Both the position numbers and the translations under genes were made by a program. A DNA stretch of 64,000 nucleotides from Chaetoderma sp. LZ-2023a. Taxonomy: Eukaryota > Mollusca > Caudofoveata > Chaetodermatida > Chaetodermatidae. Numbering within the stretch: position 1 is the stretch's first letter; every line of letters starts with the position of its first letter. This document shows, one piece after another, positions 45,258-55,760 of this stretch. The notes beneath the pieces were generated by a model, which searched no databases, was not told the origin of the DNA, and was given only the letters and a program-made list of their open reading frames with translations. The stretch covers positions 93,526,398 to 93,590,397 of the forward strand of contig CM067374.1 in NCBI GenBank assembly GCA_034401795.1, in the 5' to 3' direction.

Positions 45258-46062
45258 ACACAAAACCACAGTAAAATTCTTTACATTCTCTGGAATATTA
45301 TATTACATATGTTGAAGTTAGTTTGAATGGAAAGCATTTCTGCCCAAAGCTGCTTTTAGCTGAACACGTTATGCGGGCAGAGGAATGAGAACGGATTCAA
45401 AATAGGGAATGCGCTAAGAATACCGGAACTCATTCTTTCCATGCATCATCACTGATTGGAATGTTTGCGCTTAGACGCAAGATTGAAACCATTTGTGTCG
45501 GGGTTGCAGCACAACAGCCGTCCAACTAAGCTCTCTTGCTCACTGCGTGACTATACACATTCAGGCCTGCGCTGTTATGGTAACCTGTTGAAAACGTTCT
45601 CCATGAGGTTGCCTTAATTTATTTTAAGGGACCTTAAACAGGTTACCGTAATCTGTTGATTTTAGTATGGACATCAATGAGCTTTCTAAGGTCTAGGTTA
45701 CCATATGTCGCCGTAAAAATATATACGGCAACCTATTATGGGTTACTATTGCAAATATTACAGCACAGGCCTGCACATTGTGGTCAAATGCAGTACGTTA
45801 TTCAGATTCGGAATACCAGCTTTCCTATTTACTATATGGTATTATTATGTTATCCTTTTTACATTCTACAGGCTCTATACCACAACAATATTTTTCGGTT
45901 CGGTATGGATCGCTACATGGAATGATCAGCCATTCCGCATCCCACATACCCCATCCAGCATACCCTGTTCATATACATTTATAAGAGAAATAGATCAGCG
46001 TGATCAGACATCTCTACTGTATTCCGCTTTCCGAATTTTGCATCCAGCATACCGAGTCACCT
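45258..46062. other. Spacer
   Basis: Short inverted pieces (TATGGTAACCTGTT at 45574 and CTAGGTTACCATATG at 45692; CAGGTTACCG at 45639) and a local repeat of 'CATCCAGCATACC' (45951, 46041). No gene; overlapping frames at 45656-46064 lack recognisable domains. Confidence 0.45.
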
Positions 46063-46590
46063 AGTGATGGGAATTGGTACTATTTTTGTGATCGATGATC
46101 CATTAATGATTGATCATAACAGGTTTTCATTTTTCACCCATTTTGAATGCCGTAATTATAGCATGTTCAACGATAATTACCCCTTTCAAACAAAGTCACC
46201 CGTATGACAGATTCTTAATAATTTAAGAAATAATCTGTTGACTATTTTGAAACTAATTTGACTGGAAGCTGTTGCTGGCAGCAACAGCTTCCAGTCAAAT
46301 AAGTTTCAAGATATTCAACATGTTATTGGTATGGTTGCTTTGAAATTATCATACTATTTCAGTGCTGAAAGAATTAAGGTCTTAGACTAAAGAGTAATAC
46401 TATATAGTTGTAACAATTAAATTTAAATTATTTTCCAAAAGGTATTCGTTTTCTAGTTTGACCAGTTAAAATATATTAATAAAGTCAATTTAAAAACAAC
46501 CAAAATCGATTTCTGAAATCATGATCGATCGGATGGTTGAACATGCAAACCAATCGATCATCGATCAAATCGATTAATCGGAACAACACT
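46063..46590. mobile_element. hAT-type non-autonomous element with 8-base TSD
   Basis: Flanked by AGTCACCT on both sides (46055-46062, 46591-46598). Ends AGTGATGGGAATTGG and, read inward from the right, AGTGTTGTTCCGATTAATCG. Both halves carry repeated ATCGAT/GATCGATGATC motifs. An 8-base duplication and AGTG ends fit the hAT superfamily. No transposase. It contains a family A core hairpin (46237-46320). Confidence 0.82.
46237..46320. repeat. Family A core hairpin nested in the hAT element
   Basis: 'CTATTTTGAAACTAATTTGACTGG', tip GAAGCTGTTGCTGGCAGCAACAGCTTC, inverse arm ending GATATTCAACA. Confidence 0.78.
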
Positions 46591-46609
46591 AGTCACCTAA
46601 AATCAGCTT

Positions 46610-46989
46610 AATGCAACAACGGTTTCCAATCGAATATATTTCAAAATAGTCAACAGCCTTTCTATAATGCTCATCTGGAAATGTTGAATTGTTTAAGAAT
46701 AATGACACATTTCTAATTGGAAATACAGATGTGAAATGGTCCATTATGAATCGTCTTGATAAAATCTTAGTGGATGATCAGTGGATTTATATAAACAATA
46801 TCAATGTTTAATAAAAATCTCTCTTGTAAATATTCTAATATATAATATAATAATTTCTCAATCACTGTATACAGAACTGCATACAAAAGGAATGTTACAT
46901 GTGATGTCATGAGTTTATGATGTCATGTTTCATACATTGCCAATCAATTCTTATTTAACTACAGCCAACTCAGCTTTAGCTACCATGCT
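46610..46989. other. Spacer with half of a family A core
   Basis: 'GGTTTCCAATCGAATATATTTC...TCAACAGCCTTTCTATA' at 46620-46670 is one arm only. Confidence 0.4.
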
Positions 46990-47203
46990 ATGTGGGCCTA
47001 AAGATGGCCACTAAGTGATATTGTTTATTGAATATCCATGTAGAAGTCAGAAACATATTTTTGGAAATTTAACACTAGAATGACTGACTCGATGACCGAA
47101 CCAGTCATTCAAGTAGAAGATTTTCAAAAAGTCTTCTCTTGGTCTAGAATTGAACATTCACTAATTGAAAATCTTGACAAATCTCAACCGTTAAAGGAAT
47201 AAA
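46990..47203. mobile_element. Family B foldback element, copy B13
   Basis: Hairpin with 'ACTGACTCGATGACCGAACCAGTC' tip, and AACCGTTAAAGGAATAA at right. Confidence 0.65.
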
Positions 47204-47839
47204 GCTTAAAGTTGGATTGTCATGTTAAAGATTCAGTACAGATCAATAAGAATAACATAGTGTTATAATAAATTCTCATTTTTGGTATATTTATTAACAG
47301 TCCAACTATTGAAACTTTAAACAAAACCTGACTGAGTCTTCAGGCGCTAGTTAGAAGGCCGAACATGGCAGGCCTGGGCATCTGTAACTATAATGTGATG
47401 ATACACAAAAACTGTGTTTTCGCAAATGTTATGTTTATCTGTCAAATGTTCAAACCAAGAACGGTCTGCTAACTTCTATGTGGTTACTGAGAAAATCATT
47501 TTCTAACGTACGAGGCATATTAATTAGCCCATTGTTTGCAATAGCAATACCAAGCATGCCAAGCCTCTTAGAAGTTACGGAAAATGGGAATTTATTATTA
47601 ATAATATGTCACTGAATACTAACCAGTATGTGTTAGTATTTAATCTTTTAGTCAAACGATTCATCTTTAATACAGTTCAGTTGACACAGAAAATTTCAAT
47701 TGGTTGGTGATGATGAGTGTTTACATCCGTTATTCATTCACCCCTTTGTCTCATAGAACTGTCATTTCTTGGACCCAAACGGCATGTCATAATGTGAGCC
47801 GGTTTGATTATTTAATATAAATAACAACATTCAATAGCT
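47204..47839. other. Spacer
   Basis: Nothing recognised. Confidence 0.5.
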
Positions 47840-48075
47840 TTAACCCTTTTATGACGAAACAGGCCAAAACCGGCCTCTGTAGTGGTTTTGAGTAATGTTC
47901 ATTTACAGGCCAAGAGAAGACTTTTTGAAAATTTACCACTGAAATGCCTGGCTCGGTAACAGAGCCAGTCATTACAGTGGAAAATTTTCATAAATAGTCT
48001 TCTCTTGGCCTACAAATGGACAAAAATAAGTAAATATTTTAATTTTTTTAATAAATTTAGTCATTAAAGGGTTAA
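47840..48075. mobile_element. Family B foldback element, full-length copy B14
   Basis: TTAA at 47840-47843 and 48072-48075; CCCTTTTATGACGAAAC and TTTAGTCATTAAAGGG ends; strong hairpin. Confidence 0.82.
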
Positions 48076-48257
48076 GACATGCTATAGCTGTAAAGAGAAA
48101 AGGTATCATAAGGTCAGTCTATCAGACACTTTTCTAGCTATTGAGTAAAACTCAATGATGATAATTTATAAAGATGATATGATAAGGTCAGAGTCTAGAG
48201 AAAATCACTTATCCTACTTGCTGTTTCTGTTGGCTGTTAAATATGTACACGCAGTCA

Positions 48258-48448
48258 TGTCTATTATCGATCAAAAATTGGTCTTGGGGAAACATCTAAT
48301 TGCAGACAGGGAATGGTATTAAAAACTTACCACTGAAATGACAGGCTCAGTCATTCCTGCAATAAGTTTTCTAAAATGTATTCTCTTTATCTGCAAATGG
48401 ACATTCCTATACAAAGAAAATAATATTTTCTTGACAATTAGACGGTTA
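48258..48448. mobile_element. Family B foldback element, partial copy B15
   Basis: Hairpin 'TTACCACTGAAATGACAGGC' with 'GCTCAGTCATTCC', right end AGACGGTTAA. Confidence 0.6.
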
Positions 48449-48493
48449 ATTGACCACAAATGTCTTTTGAGGCCAAATATGCAATCTCTAACT

Positions 48494-48724
48494 TTTTAAT
48501 TGACAAGCCAGCCAAAAACAACTTCCAAAGTGATTTTGAGAAATGTCCATTTGCAGACCAAAAAAATTCTCTTTTTGGAAAATTTACAACGAGAATGACT
48601 GGCTCAAAAACAGCAACAATCATTTCATTGGTATATCTAGAAAAAAATCTACTTGTCTGCAAATCTATATTTTCTATCACAAAATTTAGATTTTCTTAAC
48701 CAAATTTGAACAATAAAGGGCTTA
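48494..48724. mobile_element. Family B foldback element, copy B16
   Basis: 'GTCCATTTGCAGACCAAAAAAATTC', 'GAATGACTGGCTC', 'GCAAATCTATATTTTC', ending AATAAAGGGCTTAA. Confidence 0.62.
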
Positions 48725-48965
48725 AATTTTAAACTTTCAATCATCCAATTTATTAAAGAAAATTTAAATTTTCTCATAGAAAATGGCCATTTGCCGGACA
48801 AAAGAAGACTATTTTTGAAATTTCACCACTGGAATGACTGGCTCAGTTATCGAGTTAATCATTCCAGTGGTAAAGTTTCAAACAGTCTTTTTTGTCGAGC
48901 ACATGCCCATTTCTCAAGACAACAGGAGCTGTTTTTTACTAACTTGAGTGATAAAAAGCCTTTTC
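48725..48965. mobile_element. Family B foldback element, copy B17
   Basis: Tandem to B16. Hairpin 'TTTCACCACTGGAATGACTGG' with 'AATCATTCCAGTGGTAAAG'. Confidence 0.65.
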
Positions 48966-49049
48966 GATGACAAATTATCTGTAGAATTTGAAAGCGATTA
49001 CCTGTCTTTAGTGACCACCGGCTGATGATCGATAATCAGGTTGATTCAA

Positions 49050-49400
49050 GTCCCACTTTCACAGGAGAATGCTTAGAAATACACTTGTTAAACGTGTATA
49101 TTTTTAGAGGTTTAAATTGTCTATCTCAATATAATGAAACAAAATAACTCTTAACATATGATAATTTGATTCTATATAAATTATAATTAATTTTTTTAGT
49201 TGTGAAGTTGAATTAGGGATACTACACGTCTCTAATTTTATTTTACAACTTAAATTATTTCAATGTATAAGGAATGAAATCATCATATGTTACGCTTTAT
49301 TTTGTTTCATTGCAGTGAGGTACTTAAGCTAAACCTCAAAAAGTATACTATTTTAACCATTTTACTTTCAAGCATTCTGGTGTGAATGTGCACCTTTAAG
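49050..49400. mobile_element. Family C foldback element, copy C1
   Basis: A third palindromic family. Ordered inverted pairs: TTTTTAGAGGTTTAAATTG with AAGCTAAACCTCAAAAAG, ACATATGATAATTTGATT with AAATCATCATATGT, and a tip CTACACGTCTCTAATT with AATTAGGGATAC. Right end GGTGTGAATGTGCACCTTTAA; left end worn. Same layout at 53777-54130. Confidence 0.72.
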
Positions 49401-49756
49401 ACAGATATGACTATATGACAAAGGTATGTGAATACATGATTGCAAAGCGAGGATTGTAAAATAGACAGAATTTGAAAACATAATTATCCAAAACAAGATC
49501 ACATCCAATTAATAGCTGCCAGTTTAAGTTAGAAATACAGAAATAAATCTTATATGTTTTAGCGGCATGTGTGGATGGTACATTACTTATCATATCATCT
49601 TTATCCTCTTAATGAATGAATGTTAATTCTTCCTGAGATTGAGTTTACATTGCAAATATTTCTGTGAAAACAGTAGATTTAAATCTGATGTTATAAACTA
49701 CCACTGTTTTATTATGATGATGAATGACATTATGATTAATAATTAATCAATATATA

Positions 49757-50323
49757 CTAGCTGCTACTTCCATATTGGTGTTCTACTATATAATATCTAA
49801 CAGCTGTTTCCGTCAAATCCTCATCCTCGTCATCAGCATCAATGTCAGCGTCATTAGAATCTTCTACATGCTTGGATACGGAATTATCAAATTCATCATG
49901 CACGAATGATGCATCTGTGGTCTCGTCACTTTGCATTGCGTGACGATGCTCATGCATGTACGCCGCCTGATCCATGTGGCCATCAGAAACTGGAGATTCA
50001 CTACGACTTGTTCCCTCCGTAAATACACTATCAATGTCTGAGCCTATTCCATCGAGCACAGCGCCCTCAGAAGAGGATTTTGTGACACCATTGTCATGTT
50101 TGGAATGGTATAAGCGGTTCTCAATTTGGATTGTACGTGTTGTGGACACTAAGCTGCAACTACGCCCATTAATACACTGTGAGTAATTAGGTCCTAGAAA
50201 CCAATCGGAACGTTGCCGTAACCTTTCAAGCTGCTTGCGTTTTACAGAATTAAAACGGCTTAAACTTTTTTGCTGCTGGAGCTCTTTTACTTCGTTCAGG
50301 CTGTCTTCTAAAGACTTTGGACG
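49757..50323 (-). CDS. Last coding exon of a multi-exon host gene (exon 4 of 4 seen)
   Basis: Terminal exon, 188 codons plus stop (TAG at 49757-49759). The acceptor tttatctttcttcag lies just upstream (50324-50326) and opens at a codon boundary, matching the phase of the donor at 52485. It encodes a charged, partly coiled-coil start (RPKSLEDSLNEVKELQQQK, SVKRKQLERLRQR), a short aromatic/cysteine stretch (DWFLGPNYSQCINGRSC), a long Ser/Thr/Asp-rich region that looks disordered, and a very acidic tail (DADIDADDEDEDLTE) ending VEHQYGSSS. A polyadenylation signal AATAAA (- strand, plus 49708-49713) follows the stop by about 45 bases. I do not recognise the family. The composition suits a cytoplasmic regulatory tail. 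Confidence 0.72.
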   Translation of the reverse strand, partial: RPKSLEDSLNEVKELQQQKSLSRFNSVKRKQLERLRQRSDWFLGPNYSQCINGRSCSLVSTTRTIQIENRLYHSKHDNGVTKSSSEGAVLDGIGSDIDSVFTEGTSRSESPVSDGHMDQAAYMHEHRHAMQSDETTDASFVHDEFDNSVSKHVEDSNDADIDADDEDEDLTETAVRYYIVEHQYGSSS

Positions 50324-50448
50324 CTGAAGAAAGATAAACATTATTTAATGCTTAATAGAAATATGATAAAACTTACATGTAAATTTTGCTGAACTGTTCT
50401 AATCATTTACATGTATTCATTTCCTTATGATATGATAAACGAGTCATC

Positions 50449-50656
50449 TTAACTCTTTAATTCTTAATTTTGCTAAAGAAATTCTCATAGAAAATGTTCA
50501 TTTGCAGACCAGGACTATTTTTGAAAATTCAATACTAGGATGATTGGCTTGATAACCAAGTCAATCCTTTCAGTGACAAATTTTCAAAAATAATCTCTTG
50601 GTCTGCAAATGGACATTTTTCACTGCAGAGGCTGTTTTGGCCAGCTTGCATGTTAA
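50449..50656. mobile_element. Family B foldback element, copy B18
   Basis: TTAA at 50449-50452 and 50653-50656. Hairpin 'CTAGGATGATTGGCTTGATAACCAAGTCAATCCTTTCAG'. Its right TTAA is also the left TTAA of family D copy D2. Confidence 0.75.
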
Positions 50657-50861
50657 CCCTTATCACTCTGATGTCAATATTCTATCTTTTACTCCGTCAA
50701 TATCAAAGAAACTGGTGTTCATTTTTCAACAATTTTGGTGCAAGATGTTGCTGTCTAAGACACCACCATCTCCCACCAAATTTGTTGAAAAATGAACACC
50801 AGTTAATCTTTTAATTTAATTTGAAAATTAAAAATTTTGACACCAGAGTGGTAAGGGTTAA
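50653..50861. mobile_element. Family D foldback element, copy D2
   Basis: TTAA both ends. CCCTTATCACTCTGATGTC at left, GACACCAGAGTGGTAAGGG at right. Long arms 'AACTGGTGTTCATTTTTC', 'AACAATTTTGGTG' and inverses. Confidence 0.82.
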
Positions 50862-50907
50862 TTAAGGACTAGAATCTTTCTTAAATGCATTTTGAAATAT
50901 TTATTAT

Positions 50908-51065
50908 TTAACCCTTTAATACTCAATCCATCTAAAAATTATCTATGAGAATTTACCATTGGAAGGACTGGCTTGATAACACAGCCAAACAATTCATTGA
51001 AAATTTTTCAAAAATAATTGCTTGGTCTGCAAACAGTTTCCAGTCAAATTAGTTACAAAATATTC
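50908..51065. mobile_element. Family B fragment B19 joined to a family A core arm
   Basis: TTAACCCTTTAATACTCAATCC start, hairpin around 50955-51020, then 'CAGTTTCCAGTCAAATTAG' of family A. Confidence 0.6.
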
Positions 51066-51171
51066 ACCAGAATATCTACCAAATTAAGACTTTTGAACAA
51101 AAACTCGTTTCAGCCCTTGGCTTAGTGGAATTTAACTTAGAGGAACTGTCTTGAGTTTCAAATCAATCTAA

Positions 51172-51539
51172 CTTTCCAGTTTATCCATCAACCTTATGAT
51201 ATCATAATCAACTATGTGACGTGTAGGATGAGGCCATAATCAATAACATCATGAATAATGTACATAAGTTAGTCATGAATGCTTAATTGATGACAGACTA
51301 AGCGTTATTGTATGAATTGTAAGTATTTACTACATAATAAACATGTTGTTGAATATTTTGAAACTAATTTGACTGGACGATGTTGCTGCCTAGTTTCAAA
51401 ACATTCAACAGCTTACCTGTATAGTTTTCTGGAAATTGATATTCAGGGAGTTTAGGGATCGATCAACCCAAACACGGGCAAAGTGTGAGTGGAGCTCAGC
51501 TACAGATGGGCTGGTCATAGCTAAAACTGGATTCCTCAA
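51172..51539 (-). mobile_element. Family A foldback element, copy A15
   Basis: 'CTTTCCAGTTTATCCATCAACC' at left, 'GGTCATAGCTAAAACTGGATTCCTC' at right. The hairpin (51350-51412) lost the inner part of its right arm. Confidence 0.7.
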
Positions 51540-51639
51540 TCAGCCAAGCAGTTTCAGATGGTTAAAGGAGTTTATAAATATAGTGCAACATCCAAGATGT
51601 CCACCGCCAAAATCGACCAATCAGCAACAGTTGAAAAAT

Positions 51640-51805
51640 CTTGGATCTCTATGATGCAATGATGCTTCCCGAGATATTTGTCTGAAAATGGCCGAGTGCT
51701 TCTTTTTCCTTTAATGGAAAAGTTGGTGATGGACAGATGACAGAGAGATGCTGGTCACTATGGCATAAACGCACATGACCTAAGTTCACGCCAGGTGAGC
51801 TAATA
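51640..51805. repeat. Interspersed repeat ending CCAGGTGAGCTAATAATGA
   Basis: 'TAATGGAAAAGTTGGTGATGG', 'CAGATGACAGAGAGATGCTGG', 'TATGGCATAAACGCACATGACC'. Partner fragment at 22065-22150. Confidence 0.5.
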
Positions 51806-52260
51806 ATGACTCACTGTGAGTTATGAATGACTCAATGAGACTTGCTTAAATTTTACACATTTTTACATTAACAGTGTGGATTTTCATATTTTAATGACCT
51901 TTTTTCATAGGTGAATTGTAAAAATAACAACAAATATAATCTAATATGATGTAGAAAACATCTCAATGTAAAATTTGGCTCAGCTAATTTTTCATTCGCA
52001 GGTGCCTTACACAAAGTCAATTTCGAGAACAAATTAAAGGTCAAAAGGTCATCATATGCATACATAACACTAGTCTAATTCTGATTACATATTTGAAATC
52101 TTCATTAAGCTTCCGTTAATGTTCCACCATTGTCATACAAATCAGCCAAATAGTTCAAAGGATATATTCTTAAAACTTGATTTTTCGACCTGCTTTGGCC
52201 TAATTTCCTGATTCTTGGCAAATTTCAATGGGTCATAATCCATTATTGATCAAATTTTCA
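51806..52260. other. Intronic spacer
   Basis: Nothing recognised. Confidence 0.5.
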
Positions 52261-52261
52261 A

Positions 52262-52470
52262 GAAAACCACAATATTTGTATATTTAATGTCCATTTGCGG
52301 GAGAAGAAGACTATTTTTGAAAATTTACCACTGGAATATATTGGCTCGGTTGTCGAGCCGGGCACTCTAGGAGTAAATTGTCAAAAATAGTCTTCCCTTG
52401 GTATGCAAATAGACATTCCTCAAGACTACTGCGGAGGATGGATTTTGGCTGGATTTTATATGGTTAATCT
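52262..52470. mobile_element. Family B foldback element, copy B20
   Basis: Hairpin 'TTACCACTGGAATATATTGGCTCGG' with 'GAGCCGGGCACTCTAGGAGTAAATTG'. It abuts exon 3 of the - strand gene (intron side). Confidence 0.7.
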
Positions 52471-52484
52471 AGTTATATACGGAC

Positions 52485-52696
52485 CTTCTGTACTTCTGGT
52501 GAAGGAGCCATTGACACCTCCGGTGCAGAAACAGTATTCGCCTGTTGAAGCAAATTTGACTCAGTGCTCTGAGATAAAGGAGATAAATGGCCTAGAGTTA
52601 CTTCCCCTAGAGAGTCACGAGCCGGACTTTCACTGGAATCCCTGTAGTGGTGCACTTGGGCAGAGGCAAGCTCCAAAAAATGCTCCTCTGAGATTG
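52485..52696 (-). CDS. Internal exon of the same host gene (exon 3)
   Basis: Acceptor cgtcgtattttcag (52697-52699 is CAG on the - strand) and donor AAG|GTCCGT. It starts with two bases of a split codon and ends on a whole codon, so it fits exon 2 upstream and exon 4 downstream. It encodes ISEEHFLELASAQVHHY, then a polar Ser/Pro/Gln-rich stretch ending SPEVQK. The + strand frame over the same bases (52403-52774) has no splice support and is treated as a shadow. Confidence 0.62.
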
Positions 52697-52836
52697 CTGA
52701 AAATACGACGACGGCAAGATGAGATATGGTATATTGCATTTCATAATGTACAGTGCAGCTCAGAAATAATCTAGGTTCCCCCAAATAAAGTTTTAGTTAG
52801 TCAAATCTTATCTTGTACACGGTGTAAGAAATGTTT

Positions 52837-52908
52837 TGTTGAATATTTTGGCCGTAATTTGATTGGAAGCCATTGCTGCCAATCAAATTACGGCCAAAAT
52901 ATTCAACA
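52837..52908. repeat. Family A core hairpin, strongly co-varied
   Basis: 29-base arms pair without a mismatch. Both share the changes 'TTTGGCCGTAATTTGATTGG' and 'CCAATCAAATTACGGCCAAA' against the consensus TTTGAAACTAATTTGACTGG. Confidence 0.85.
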
Positions 52909-53000
52909 GGACGTTTTATTTTATTTTTGAAACATTCTAAGTCATTTTTAGCTGTACTGTATGGCTGAAATATACATCAAGATCAGCAAAAAGTTATCAC

Positions 53001-53213
53001 TAACCCTTTAATGGTCAAAATTAGTCAATAAAATCACACAATTTCCTCGGTCTGTATTCGTTTGTAAGCCAAGAAAAAGCATTCTTGAGATTTTTACCAC
53101 TGGAATGACTGGCTCGGTTATCAACCAGTCATTCCAGTGGTCAAATTTCAGAAATAGTTTTCTCTTCAAAACTGCTGCAAAGACTGGTTTTCGCCGGATT
53201 TGTCATTGGGGAG
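53001..53213. mobile_element. Family B foldback element, copy B21
   Basis: TAACCCTTTAATGGTCAAAATTAG start, perfect hairpin tip 'CCACTGGAATGACTGG/CCAGTCATTCCAGTGG', right end degraded into a GT-rich tract. Confidence 0.75.
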
Positions 53214-53275
53214 GTGTGTGTGTGTGCGTGGGTTTGTGCGTGCGTGCGTGCGTGAGTGCGTGGGGGGGGGGGGGA
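53213..53275. repeat. GT/GC simple repeat with G-run
   Basis: TGTGTGTGCG and TGCGTGCG units, then 12 G. Confidence 0.9.
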
Positions 53276-53579
53276 TAAGTTACAGTACACTAAATAAAGT
53301 TTATAAAGATAACCTTCCCTTAAAGAGAATATATTAACCTTTAGAAAGAATTCAAAAATGTACAAATTATTAATTCATGTTTAAGCACTTGACTTTGGTA
53401 TGTGACTTCAATTTTTACTGTTCACGACAAAGTTGACATCTAGTATTTATATACAGATGACGTTTGACTGCTTCTCAAATTTTCCCGATAAAACCAAGAC
53501 ACTATTACGTAAAACTTGATTCAATTACTTGTTTGGTTTACCCTACATTGCACCACCTATTCATGTAACGCCATCTGCA

Positions 53580-53758
53580 GTGATCATGAGGAATGTTCCA
53601 TTGCATGATTGCAGGCCAACAGATAATTTTGGAAAATTTATAACTGGAATGCCTGGATAAATAACCAGCAGTCATTACACTGTTAAATTTTCAAAAATAG
53701 TCATTCAATTAGGAAATATTTAGATTTTCTTGGCCAATCCAGACCATTAGATGGTTAA
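53580..53758. mobile_element. Family B foldback element, degraded copy B22
   Basis: 'TTGCAGGCCAACAG', 'TATAACTGGAATGCCTGG', 'CAGTCATTACACTGTTAAATTTTC', right end ACCATTAGATGGTTAA. Confidence 0.6.
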
Positions 53759-53776
53759 TCTGAAACACTCATACAT

Positions 53777-54130
53777 TAAAAGGTGCATATTCACACCAAA
53801 ATGCTTGAAAATAAATTTATTGAAATTATATACTTTTAGAGGTTTAAATTGTGTACCCCAATGTAATGAATCATAATAAATCTTAACATATGATGATTTC
53901 ATTCCATATAAATAAATTTTGTAGGTTTATTTGTGAATTTGAATTAGAGACTCGTGCCTCTAATTCAATTTGATAACTTAAAAAATGATATTAAGTTATA
54001 CATAATGAAATCATCATATGCTAAGATTTATTTCGTTTCATTACATCTAGGCACACAATTTAAGCCTCTAAAAGTATATAATTTTAACAATTTTATTTTG
54101 AACCATTCTGCTGTGAATATGCAACTTTAA
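53777..54130. mobile_element. Family C foldback element, copy C2
   Basis: Near-complete: AAGGTGCATATTCACACC at left and TGTGAATATGCAACTTTAA at right. Nested inverted pairs ACTTTTAGAGGTTTAAATTG with TTTAAGCCTCTAAAAG, CATATGATGATTTCATT with AATGAAATCATCATATG, AATTAGAGACTC with GCCTCTAATT. TTAA-like flanks. Confidence 0.8.
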
Positions 54131-55169
54131 TTAATAAATGACAATAGTGTGCGAGGATGGAAACTAAGAAAATTTATCAAATTTCTTTTTCACGAGTGAG
54201 ATGACATACTTACCTCCCTAACACTCTTGATACACTAGTATATCGGCTCTAACTTCAATAATATTCAGAATTAAAAAAAGTTAGGTGCCCCTACTGGGCA
54301 GGTCGAATGTACAGTCATGCCAGACCCCATCTCTGCGCATGCTGGTACTTCCGTTACTAAATATTGGCTGACATAGAAGCAACTATTCAAAAAATCAGGT
54401 CTCCATGGGGATCCTGTTAGGGAGGTAAGTATGTCATCTCACTCGTGAAAAAGAAATTTGATAAATTTTCTTATTTCACATCATGAGAACATACTTATCT
54501 CCCTAACACTCTTGATAAAAGCCGGAATTTGAAAGTAAATTTGGCGGAAGGGAGACAAGGTCCTAAAACCAGTTCACCCTCGAAGAGACTAGCTCTTTGA
54601 ATTTTCAAGATTTAAAACATCTGAAATTGTGTCTGAAAACACAACCAGGAATAGAATTTTGCATCGGATAATCGACCGATGAAGAGATAGACTGAAAAGC
54701 AAATGCGCTTTCCTCCCACCCCCACCCTCTCTTTCTGAGGAAGGTTATGGAAAAACGCTGCTCTAAATGGCTAGCACGTTCTCTAATACTTGAAAAAAGT
54801 ATTACTAGACATTGGAAAAAGAATTGCTTCATTTTAAAAAAACTCTGAAAGAACCACAATTAAGAGACATTAACCATCACCATATTAAATAATAACATGA
54901 CACAACCAACAAGACAAAAAACAAAATGGTCATATATACTGACCTCTGATGGCTTGAGCACGGAAATCACCTCTTCTCTCTTCCCCCCCTCCCCCAATCC
55001 CCCATGGATGAAGAGAATGTAACCGGAAACAGTAGGGATTCCCTACTAACAAATGTGATATTTGTAAATAGCAGAGGAAAACTAATTACAAACAAGCATT
55101 CTGTAAGTATTGCTTTGCAATACATGTCCCCTACCTGGTGATATAAATCTTTAGAGATAGTCAAAAATT

Positions 55170-55760
55170 TCATTAAAAATTGTCAAAAGCAGCTGAAACT
55201 CGAACTTGATCTGTAACTTCTCATAACATAGCAATAAACCAAGTCTCAGTTATATATGGTGAAGGAGAAGGAAAGTCTTGAAAGCTGATATGTTTGTATT
55301 TCATAAGTCGAAAGGGGACATAATTCAATCAAAAAATGACGCAAACGCCTGAAACTCGAACTTGGTCTGTAATTTCTCATAATAAAGTAATGTCGCAATT
55401 CTCAGTACAATATCTTGAAAGACTGCTAAAGAAAGTGCGGAAAACTAAAAAGTTTGTATTGCATAAGTCGAAAGGGGGCATAACTCCACGAAAAGTTGAC
55501 AAAAATGTCTGAAACGCGAACGTGCTCTGTAACTCCTTATACTAAAGCGATGCACCGATTTTCACCGATCTTGAAGTAGTGCGAAAGTGCGGAAAGCTGA
55601 TATTTTTCGTATTTCTTAAGTCGAAAGGGGGCATAACTCCATCAAAAATTGACGCATACGCCTGAAACTCGAACTTGGTCTGTAACTTCTCATAACAAAG
55701 TAATATACCAATTCTCAGTTGAATACCTTGAAGGACTGCAAAAAAAAGTGCTGAAAACCA
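55170..55760. repeat. Four tandem ~145-base units of a widespread short repeat
   Basis: Each unit runs: CATAAGTCGAAAGGGGGCATAACTCC, ATCAAAAATTGACG, CTGAAACTCGAACTTGGTCTGTAACTTCTCATAA, CAATTCTCAGTT, CTTGAAAGACTGC, AAAGTGCGGAAAACT. Units begin near 55175, 55307, 55462 and 55615. The last unit runs directly into the DIRS reverse transcriptase, so it was inserted or recombined there. Confidence 0.75.

Noticed and set aside
52403-52774. + strand 123-residue ORF
   Set aside because: The - strand frame over the same bases has both splice sites and matching phases with neighbouring exons; the + frame has neither.
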